DNA from: Prostheceraeus crozeri
Lineage: Eukaryota > Platyhelminthes > Polycladida > Euryleptidae
Direction of reading: 5' to 3'
Length of the DNA: 64,000 nucleotides
NCBI GenBank assembly: GCA_907163375.1
Contig: CAJQUW010011023.1
Coordinates: 310,001-374,000, forward strand
Made by a program: the position numbers and the translations under genes. Below the pieces are notes generated by a model that saw nothing but the letters and a program-made list of their open reading frames with translations, searched no databases and had not been told where the DNA came from. This document shows positions 45,501 to 54,540 of this stretch, one piece after another. Positions within the stretch are counted from its first letter, which is position 1. Every line of letters starts with the position of its first letter.

Positions 45501-48358
45501 CTCGGTGACGGAGGTGGTACGTAGAGGTCGCTTGAGGTGGATGGGACATGTGGTGAGGCGAATGGGATTGGTCTCGGTGACGGAGGTGGTACGTAGAGGT
45601 CGCTTGAGGTGGATGGGACATGTGGTGAGGCGAATGGGATTAGGTCTCGGTGACGGAGGTGGTACGTAGAGGTCGCTTGAGGTGGATGGGACATGTGGTG
45701 AGGCGAATGGGATTGGTCTCGGTGACGGAGGTGGTACGTAGAGGTCGCTTGAGGTGGATGGGACATGTGGTGAGGCGAATGGGATTGGTCTCGGTGACGG
45801 AGGTGGTACGTAGAGGTCGCTTGAGGTGGATGGGACATGTGGTGAGGCGAATGGGATTGGTCTCGGTGACGGAGGTGGTACGTAGAGGTCGCTTGAGGTG
45901 GATGGGACATGTGGTGAGGCGAATGGGATTGGTCTCGGTGACGGAGGTGGTACGTAGAGGTCGCTTGAGGTGGATGGGACATGTGGTGAGGCGAATGGGA
46001 TTGGTCTCGGTGACGGAGGTGGTACGTAGAGGTCGCTTGAGGTGATGGGACATGTGGTGAGGCGAATGGGATTGGTCTCGGTGACGGAGGTGGTACGTAG
46101 AGGTCGCTTGAGGTGGATGGGACATGTGGTGAGGCGAATGGGATTGGTCTCGGTGACGGAGGTGGTACGTAGAGGTCGCTTGAGGTGGATGGGACATGTG
46201 GTGAGGCGAATGGGATTGGTCTCGGTGACGGAGGTGGTACGTAGAGGTCGCTTGAGGTGGATGGGACATGTGGTGAGGCGAATGGGATTGGTCTCGGTGA
46301 CGGAGGTGGTACGTAGAGGTCGCTTGAGGTGGATGGGACATGTGGTGAGGCGAATGGGATTGGTCTCGGTGACGGAGGTGGTACGTAGAGGTCGCTTGAG
46401 GTGGATGGGACATGTGGTGAGGCGAATGGGATTGGTCTCGGTGACGGAGGTGGTACGTAGAGGTCGCTTGAGGTGGATGGGACATGTGGTGAGGCGAATG
46501 GGATTGGTCTCGGTGACGGAGGTGGTACGTAGAGGTCGCTTGAGGTGGATGGGACATGTGGTGAGGCGAATGGGATTGGTCTCGGTGACGGAGGTGGTAC
46601 GTAGAGGTCGCTTGAGGTGGATGGGACATGTGGTGAGGCGAATGGGATTGGTCTCGGTGACGGAGGTGGTACGTAGAGGTCGCTTGAGGTGGATGGGACA
46701 TGTGGTGAGGCGAATGGGATTGGTCTCGGTGACGGAGGTGGTACGTAGAGGTCGCTTGAGGTGGATGGGACATGTGGTGAGGCGAATGGGATTGGTCTCG
46801 GTGACGGAGGTGGTACGTAGAGGTCGCTTGAGGTGGATGGGACATGTGGTGAGGCGAATGGGATTGGTCTCGGTGACGGAGGTGGTACGTAGAGGTCGCT
46901 TGAGGTGGATGGGACATGTGGTGAGGCGAATGGGATTGGTCTCGGTGACGGAGGTGGTACGTAGAGGTCGCTTGAGGTGGATGGGACATGTGGTGAGGCG
47001 AATGGGATTGGTCTCGGTGACGGAGGTGGTACGTAGAGGTCGCTTGAGGTGGATGGGACATGTGGTGAGGCGAATGGGATTGGTCTCGGTGACGGAGGTG
47101 GTACGTAGAGGTCGCTTGAGGTGGATGGGACATGTGGTGAGGCGAATGGGATTGGTCTCGGTGACGGAGGTGGTACGTAGAGGTCGCTTGAGGTGGATGG
47201 GACATGTGGTGAGGCGAATGGGATTGGTCTCGGTGACGGAGGTGGTACGTAGAGGTCGCTTGAGGTGGATGGGACATGTGGTGAGGCGAATGGATTGGTC
47301 TCGGTGACGGAGGTGGTACGTAGAGGTCGCTTGAGGTGGATGGGACATGTGGTGAGGCGAATGGGATTGGTCTCGGTGACGGAGGTGGTACGTAGAGGTC
47401 GCTTGAGGTGGATGGGACATGTGGTGAGGCGAATGGGATTGGTCTCGGTGACGGAGGTGGTACGTAGAGGTCGCTTGAGGTGGATGGGACATGTGGTGAG
47501 GCGAATGGGATTGGTCTCGGTGACGGAGGTGGTACGTAGAGGTCGCTTGAGGTGGATGGGACATGTGGTGAGGCGAATGGGATTGGTCTCGGTGACGGAG
47601 GTGGTACGTAGAGGTCGCTTGAGGTGGATGGGACATGTGGTGAGGCGAATGGGATTGGTCTCGGTGACGGAGGTGGTACGTAGAGGTCGCTTGAGGTGGA
47701 TGGGACATGTGGTGAGGCGAATGGGATTGGTCTCGGTGACGGAGGTGGTACGTAGAGGTCGCTTGAGGTGGATGGGACATGTGGTGAGGCGAATGGGATT
47801 GGTCTCGGTGACGGAGGTGGTACGTAGAGGTCGCTTGAGGTGGATGGGACATGTGGTGAGGCGAATGGGATTGGTCTCGGTGACGGAGGTGGTACGTAGA
47901 GGTCGCTTGAGGTGGATGGGACATGTGGTGAGGCGAATGGGATTGGTCTCGGTGACGGAGGTGGTACGTAGAGGTCGCTTGAGGTGGATGGGACATGTGG
48001 TGAGGCGAATGGGATTGGTCTCGGTGACGGAGGTGGTACGTAGAGGTCGCTTGAGGTGGATGGGACATGTGGTGAGGCGAATGGGATTGGTCTCGGTGAC
48101 GGAGGTGGTACGTAGCGGTCGCTTGAGGTGGATGGGACATGTGGTGAGGCGAATGGGATTGGTCTCGGTGACGGAGGTGGTACGTAGAGGTCGCTTGAGG
48201 TGGATGGGACATGTGGTGAGGCGAATGGGATTGGTCTCGGTGACGGAGGTGGTACGTAGAGGTCGCTTGAGGTGGATGGGACATGTGGTGAGGCGAATGG
48301 GATTGGTCTCGGTGACGGAGGTGGTACGTAGAGGTCGCTTGAGGTGGATGGGACATGT
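30518..48358 (+). repeat. 72-bp satellite (about 248 copies) derived from a LINE RT tail
   Basis: The unit starts at TTGAGGTGGATGGGACATGT and encodes, on the plus strand, 24 residues: RLRWMGHVVRRM, then GLVSVTEVVRRG. RLRW(M/F/Y)GHV is a signature of the C-terminal tail of LINE reverse transcriptases. The array ends in the same phase in which it begins and passes in frame into the remainder of such a tail. Most units are identical; 32.4-38.0 kb and 45.7-48.3 kb are almost uniform. Many variants cluster at 39.3-45.3 kb, mainly loss of one G in GGG runs. Three consecutive divergent units (GAGAATGGGATTGTTTTCG) lie at 42,470-42,660. Long frames on both strands are a by-product of the 72-bp period. 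Confidence 0.97.
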
Positions 48359-48600
48359 GATACGAAAGGATGATGCTGATTGGGTGAAGAAGTGTATGGA
48401 GATAGAGGTTCCCAGAACAAGAGAGAGAGAGAGAGAGAGGAAGGCCAAGAACAACATGGTGCCAAGTGGTAGAGAGGGACATGCGCGCAGTTGGACTTAC
48501 GAGGGCGGATGCCAAAGATCGAGATCGATGGAGAATGCAGCTGTTACACGTAGGTGGAGTAACCGGCCAACCTCCGCACAAGCGAGGAAAACAGCCGTAA
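48359..48600 (+). pseudogene. LINE reverse transcriptase C-terminal tail, source of the satellite
   Basis: Directly after the last satellite unit the frame continues IRKDDADWVKKCMEIEVPRT. A run of about ten GA dinucleotides (48,421-48,439) then shifts the frame. In the next frame RPRTTWCQVVERDMRAVGL, TRADAKDRDRWRMQLL and GQPPHKRGKQP lead to a TAA at 48,598-48,600. D-x-DWVKKC, (G)RPxxTW, DAxDRxxWR is the canonical tail of several LINE clades in invertebrates. The GA run probably expanded by slippage. Only this end of the LINE remains here; the RT core would be expected upstream, where the satellite now lies. Confidence 0.85.
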
Positions 48601-48605
48601 AACGG

Positions 48606-48632
48606 AATGAGTGAGTGAGTGAGTGAGTGAGT
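48606..48632 (+). repeat. (TGAG)n microsatellite tail of the LINE
   Basis: Six to seven TGAG units begin a few bases after the LINE stop codon. The LINE tail at 16,207 ends in the same motif, so this is the 3'-terminal simple repeat of the family. Confidence 0.85.
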
Positions 48633-48690
48633 GCACTCCGGATAAGAGGGAGTAAAATCAATCATTTCCAAAATTTTATTGTTGCCCTGC

Positions 48691-48720
48691 CTTGAGAAAG
48701 GGTCTGGACTCGAAACGTCG
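48691..48720 (+). repeat. PLE-type terminal motif (stem-loop followed by GAAACGTC)
   Basis: CTTGAGAAAGGGTCTGGACT, then CGAAACGTCG, has a short stem (GGGTC/GACTC) before GAAACGTC, as seen in Penelope-like terminal repeats. No coding part of a PLE is recognisable next to it. See the separate finding on the five copies of this motif. Confidence 0.5.
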
Positions 48721-49340
48721 GCTTTGTGTATATATCTTGATTCGTAATTATTGAACTTGTTGGCATAAAAATTACTCGGGAGAGAAAACATATATTTTTC
48801 GCATTATTGAATCCAAAATTATTTCGCAATTATTAAGAGGGAAAGTTTTCGGAAGTTACTCCGCTTAAGCGGTAGAAGTCTTTAACATTTTTAATAATTT
48901 AGCTGTATTTATGGATAACCGGATCTGAACTTCTGCATTAGATGGCTTTCGTTAATGTTTCAACCAAAACCGTAGTTGCGTTCTTGCCGCTTGATCTTTT
49001 TATGCACTGTGGCAATGCAACGTTGCGAAAAATCATTCCCTGCTCCAAGACACGGTCGCATTGAATAAGAAGGAAGGGAATTATTCATTAGAGCCTTCGT
49101 TTTTCTTTCGGTCTATGTGAAACAGTCTAATGCATTTATATTTTTACAAGCACTTTCTGTTCATCTATTTAAACAGAATTCATTCGCACACCAGTTCAGA
49201 GGGAACACACGCTCATTCTTGTGGAAAGTTAAATTCATTAGTGCTGCTGAAATCCCCGAATGCCGAAAGACAAAAGTAGTCGACAGTAGATTCCTGTCTT
49301 CTTTAGATAGATGTTTAGTTTCCTTTCACTAATAACGTGT
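48721..49340. other. No gene recognised
   Basis: AT-rich. A 71-codon frame (49,117-49,332) is without family motif. Confidence 0.4.
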
Positions 49341-49535
49341 TGGTCTCCGTGGCACAGTGGTTAAGTGCTTGGCCTAGCGATCTTTCGGTCCAGAGGTCGA
49401 GCCCCGAAAGTGTCATTGGAAGTCGGCAGGCAGGGCATCCGGATTAAAAGATCACAACACTCCAGAGTAAATTCTGACTGTGTCAGCGCCGTCCAAGCCC
49501 TCAGTATGAGGGAGTAGTGACCTTAAACCATCATA
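49341..49535 (+). mobile_element. tRNA-derived SINE, family A
   Basis: A well-preserved copy: TGGTCTCCGTGGCACAGTGG, TTAAGTGCTTGGCCTAGCG, CCAGAGGTCGAGCCCCG, GTCATTGGAAGTCGGC, AGGGCATCCGGA, TCTGACTGTGTCAGC, ending GTAGTGACCTTAAA. Internal pol III boxes are intact. Confidence 0.92.
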
Positions 49536-51140
49536 TCAGCATAAGCTGGAGAGAACTCTCGCTCCCAAACCGTCCCTCTTATCCGGAGTGCATTGCATTT
49601 GTCTAAAATTTGAGGTATATATCAAATTTACTTTATTCTTCAATTGCATCATGCTTTAGATGGCAAAAGTCCCCGTTCTCTTTCTGTTGATCAAGTAATG
49701 CTGATGAACAAATGAATTTTTCATTTCAAATGCATTGGATAAGTCACATCTCCAAATAAAATCAACCATTTTCTCTCATTTCTTCACAAGCGGTGGTCAA
49801 AGTGAATGGCTATCAAACAGAACTGAATCTTGAACATCTGTCAATTTGATGCGAATTAGCACTTTTTTTATGGACGACTAAGACTGCATTACTGCAATGT
49901 GAGACCGTTTAATGGATTACAGCATTGCATATGAATGTGGGGTCTCAGAGAACTGCCGTCCAACCCGAATTTCATGCACTGATTCAAAATAAAGTCTCTC
50001 TGCAGCCAGTGTCCTGTATTTGATGCTGCAGTTTTCTGGAGATAAGTTCCTAATGAACTGAACATGTCAGCCACTTAAATCACGCAGACTTGTGAGCAGA
50101 CCGGACAACCCACGGAAAACTGATTCTCACTTACTCCTAAGGAAGGATATAAAAAGTTAATAAATAAAGGTTTGATTACGAACTATTTTGATGGAAATGC
50201 AGTTTTGAGGATAAGGTGACGTACACACATCTCAGTTGGGCTCTAAGTGTTTCAGTTGTAGTCAATTTTGAAGTTTCTCAACAGTTGCTGATGTCAATTT
50301 GATTCATATTAAACAATTTGAAATGACGCAAGTGATCTTTAAGTTTCAGGCCGCATATAACTGGCATTGACTTTTTGTGCAGTCTTATTCATGTGAAAAG
50401 TAACCCAGATCAAGCCTGCAATGAAATGAAATGAAAAATGAGACTTGCTGAATTGGTTTTCCACAGAGGGTCAGGTGGAGCATTGAGTGCTCGATTTTAG
50501 CTGCGTAATTAGCTAGGAGATCGACTGTGAGTTGCTCACAACAGCAGTATCATCGAACGTTCTTTAAACATCTGTAAACAGTTAAAACAAGATCCGTAGA
50601 ACGGCGTAAAAAGCATCAGTATTTCTTATTCACTAAATTTACTGAAATTATTCACTGAAAATTAGCATGTAAAAGCATTGCTGTTGTCAGAAGGAATTTT
50701 TGCCATCCACATCATGAATTGTGACATTAGTGAGTAGGAGGGTCTGGAAATGGGATTACCAGTATAAAAGCTCACCGTTTTGTCATCGAAATCGGATGGA
50801 AATGCTGTCTGGAATTTTCAACTTTCATCAACAAAGCTGTTCCCTTGTTGCAGGAAGAGATAGTTCGCAAGTCAGGATAAAAGTTGTGATTATGTAAATA
50901 ATTTATCCTGTTTGATTAAATGAATTTGGAAATTCTAAGCAACTCTATAAATAGCTTCCTCTACGTCAGTCTCTACGTCAACCACCAATTCAGGAATAAC
51001 AACAGTGAATAAATAGTGATTTTTCACTATGTTTGACTTGGGAAAATCATAATTTTCAATGATGTCAAGATAAACTTCATGTCCGAGAAGCTGTTAGTGA
51101 TACGACACATCGAACGATGTTTATCAGTGTCAAATGAATG
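49536..51140. other. No gene recognised
   Basis: Only short frames. A 20-bp block at 49,573-49,592 is the inverted copy of 48,632-48,651 (TGCACTCCGGATAAGAGGGA), directly behind the LINE tail. Confidence 0.45.
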
Positions 51141-51146
51141 AATGGT

Positions 51147-51340
51147 TTAACGTCATTACTCCCTCCCGTTACTGGGGGCTTGCACGATGCTGACATAGTC
51201 AGACTTTAATCTAGAGCGTTCTGATCTTTTAGTTCAGATGCCCTTCCTGACGACTTCCAATGACACTTTCGGGCCTCGACCTCTGGACTGAAAGATCGCT
51301 AGGCTAAGCACTTAACCACTGTGCCACGGCGACCACGTGA
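51147..51340 (-). mobile_element. tRNA-derived SINE, family A
   Basis: The complement shows CGTGGCACAGTGGTTAAGTG, CTTAGCCTAGCGATCTTTC, GAGGTCGAGGCCCGA, TGTCATTGGAAGTCG, AGGAAGGGCATC and GTAATGACGTTAAA. Full length with scattered changes. Confidence 0.9.
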
Positions 51341-53180
51341 TCATCCTGCTAATAGTCAACACTCATGTTTTGGACAATGTTTCCAATTCAGTCACGGCAT
51401 TCGTTTGCAGACGCATAAGTGCATTTTTGACAGCAAAATTCATGCGTGCCTTGATGTTTTCTATAGCATTCAACAAGTGACATTTTTGATCGTGTAGTTT
51501 GCCCAATGATGTCTTTCTACGGTGTTAAACGAGGAACATAGGCGGGTAAGATGACTTCTCAAGTGATGGATTACTTAAATTAATTTTCATTATGCTTTTG
51601 ATCTTTTAATAAAATAACTGATAACCTTCAAGGGTTTTCGAAAACACTAGCAAACATGAAGGCGGTAGATTATTTTAAATCATGGATTCAAAAAGTAGAA
51701 TTAAGTTTCATGTAGTAACAAAATACAAATTTTCAAAGTGTAAAAGTTAGCAAAATATAATCCTTGTATATCGTCGAAATTTCGTGACGCGATGAGTCAT
51801 TGGGTAGGACATCACGTTTTCCGTAAATGAACCAAGCATTTCATTGTATCTCGGTCAAAATGCATTTTAAGGGAGAGTAGAGGCTCGGATCTCACAATAA
51901 CATTGTGTTATTTTCGAGTTTCGTTGATATCATGATCACCTGCTAATTTCACACTTTTACTTGATATTGTTCATTTCACAGTCGTTGAAAATTCAAATAA
52001 TTACAAAACAGCATAGATGGGGCTTAATTTGAGTGAATGAAATCTTTTAGAGAACTAGATCTCAAAGTAACTGTGAAGTGGGAGATAAATCCAATTGTGA
52101 TGATAATTATTCAATTATAAGTAAGATCGGTTAAAATTGAAGATAAACGTTATTTTGGAGCGGAAATGGAAATAGGAGATATTGATAGAACGTTGAATGG
52201 AGGATTGATGTGATTCTGATGGGATAGGCTTCCATTTCTATTGCCAAAACAATTATAAAACTGAAGAAATAATAATAAACATGAAGAAAGTCTTGCTGCT
52301 GGAATGCAAGTTTATCTGAAGTTTCGGCGGAATGACGTCTTGTTCACAGAAAAAGGATCATAACTTTAATATGCATCAGTCAGAAAGGAATATCACAATC
52401 ACATTGCAAAGAAATTCGATGGCCGTATCACTCACATATCGATATTGATAAAATGCAGTGTTTGTGTTTGTCTACGTTTAAAAGGTAAAATGGCAACAGG
52501 TGAAAAACTAATTTGTATTAATTACTTGATTTGCCTTGAATTCTATTTTGAATTTGTGTTGTATCGGTGATTGGTAATGTTAAGTTTTAACTTCATGGGT
52601 CGATTCAAGCAATAATCATTTTGTCAGTTTGAAGCATCATGCCAGAGTCTGCCAATCTCTATGAATATCAGCAAGTTGTCATCATGATTACATTAACTGG
52701 CTGGATATCAATATCAACTGAGGAGTACGGTATTCAATACCCTGAGCGTTGAGACAATAACAGAGAAAACTCACATGTTCAACTTGCTGAAGACCACATC
52801 TCGATATTGGCTCATTGATTAATACTGTCTATGCGTAGTCTATTGAAAAACATTGATTGTTATATCTCCTTAATGCGTTGTTCTCTTCGGCATTTTCCTA
52901 AAAGTTGCTAATCAGTTGTAAAATACTATTATGTTATTATTTCTGTAGATATAACGTCAATTACTGAGAAAAATCTTATATCAAATCATTAAAATCTATA
53001 TACGCAAGCGTCTTTTTCTAACATTTTGGAAAAAAGTATTTTAAAATCAGCATGAATGCGTGGTCAAATAACATACTTCGAAAATTCAGTCAAGCAGTTT
53101 TCAGGATTATTGCGATTGTTGATTAACAGCTCATTTTGAAAGTTAATATCATGGCTAGATTTTTTAAACAAATACTTAAT
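51341..53180. other. No gene recognised
   Basis: AT-rich stretch with no exon-like frames and no repeat shared with the rest of the window. Confidence 0.4.
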
Positions 53181-53546
53181 GTGTAAAAAAAATGGCGACT
53201 TTCCTGAGAACGGTATTATAAATTTATTTCCAAAGTTTCGGTGTACACCTTCTTTTGGGGAAGCAAAATTGGAACTAGACAATTCATTTCAACGGATGTT
53301 AACGAAAACATTTTTAAAAAATATAGTAGCTGAAGATATCATTGCACGGAAAAAGACAGTTTTTCTATAGCATAAATGCATGCGCCAAATGGGAAAACTT
53401 CTCAGAGGCTGGGAGCCCTGAGATAATATTTTTCGCTATCTAGGGCTCCCTGCCTCTGAGAAGTTTTCCCATATATTGGAATAAATCCCAATATTGGGAA
53501 TAAATTTATATTAACGGTCTCAGAAAAGTCGCCATTTTTTATACAC
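53181..53546. mobile_element. MITE with ~50-bp TIRs and a central palindrome
   Basis: 53,181-53,232 (GTGTAAAAAAAATGGCGACT and on) is the inverted repeat of about 53,496-53,546. Inside, about 53,388-53,423 and 53,437-53,474 form a second palindrome (TGGGAAAACTTCTCAGAGGC and complement, GGGAGCCCT). No transposase is visible, and the target duplication is not obvious. Confidence 0.75.
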
Positions 53547-53582
53547 TCAATCACCACAGACCGATGGCATGCTTAAAATGTA

Positions 53583-54538
53583 CAAGGTTATTCAAAAAGA
53601 ATGACCCTATTTCAAACCGCTATATCCTCGCAACGAAAAGGAGTATTGCATTCAAACAAAAACTCGATTGTTCCGCAAATCATGAACTTTTATTTGTTGC
53701 ATTACAAGTTTTCAATATGGCCACCATGGGTGGCACGGACAAGATGTAAACGAAAAGACAGTTCATCCCATACGCTATTCAACATTACTGCTGTCACTGA
53801 GTCGATCGCTGTCCTTATCCGCTGCTTGAGATCTTGCAAATTGGTTGGCAATGGTGGAACGTACACTCGATCCTTGATGCAACCCCATAAGAAGAAGTCG
53901 CATACAGAAAGATCTGGGGATCTGGCAGGCCAAGAGTTCATTGCGTAGTCCCGGTCACTAATTCTCCCAATCCATCTATCCGGCAAGTTTTCATTCAGGA
54001 AAGCGCGGACTTGCAGATGCCAGTGAGGGGGCGCTCCATCCTGTTGGAAAATGTACTCATCCGAATCTGCATTCAATAATGGAAATAGCCCTGTCTGCAG
54101 CATTTCCAGATAGCTTTTCCCAGTTACGGTTTTACCTTCAAGGAAGAAGGGACCGTAAACTTTGTCCTGGGACACAGCGCAGAAGACAATCACTTTTGGG
54201 GAATCTCTGATGTGTTCCAACGTCTCAACCAAGGCCAAGGCCTTTTGCTGTGGAGTCACCATTTCATAACAAAACAAAAGTCTGCAATTTGTCGTGTCTC
54301 TCACCGCTATTTAATATTTGAATGTTGATGACCACTCAGATCACAGTGCGACTGAGCGAAAACGTACACAATTGTACGCCAATTCACGCACCTCGATGCA
54401 TCAACATGAACAATTGTGACATCGCATATAAAACTTCATGATATGCGGAACAATCGAGTCTTTGTTGGAATGCAATACTCCTTTTCGTTGCGAAGATATA
54501 GCGGTTTGAAATAGGGTCATTCTTTTTGAATAACCCTG
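53583..54538 (-). mobile_element. Mariner/Tc1-superfamily transposon, internally deleted
   Basis: Long terminal inverted repeats of about 110 bp (CAAGGTTATTCAAAAAGAAT, then GACCCTATTTCAAACCGC; complement ending at 54,538) lie between TA dinucleotides at 53,581-53,582 and 54,539-54,540. The 956-bp element codes on the minus strand for a shortened transposase. Arm divergence is low, so the copy looks fairly young. Confidence 0.9.
53702..54262 (-). pseudogene. Mariner-type transposase with internal deletion, still one open frame
   Basis: I place the start at the Met of MVTPQQKALALVE (54,262), which matches the usual beginning of this transposase group, rather than at 54,304. After 13 residues the protein jumps to TLEHIRDSPKVIVFCAVS, which normally follows the first catalytic Asp, so the helix-turn-helix and first Asp (roughly 150 residues) are gone without loss of frame. 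Then come KVYGPFFLEGKTVTGKSYLE, YIFQQDGAPPHWHLQVR (second Asp) and WPARSPDLSVCDFFLWGCIK (third acid, about 42 residues later), to a stop at 53,702-53,704. It cannot catalyse transposition but could still bind partners. About 187 residues against an expected ~340. Confidence 0.85.
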
Positions 54539-54540
54539 TA

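Noticed and set aside
30500-48457. A proline-rich giant protein (up to 5,985 codons) on the minus strand
   Set aside because: It is the complement of the 72-bp satellite, open in all three frames at once. The plus strand carries the recognisable LINE-derived sense, and frames drift at every one-base loss.
30446-48614. A series of plus-strand proteins of RLRWMGHV repeats
   Set aside because: They are pieces of the same tandem array cut by indels. No start context, promoter or unique domain is visible.
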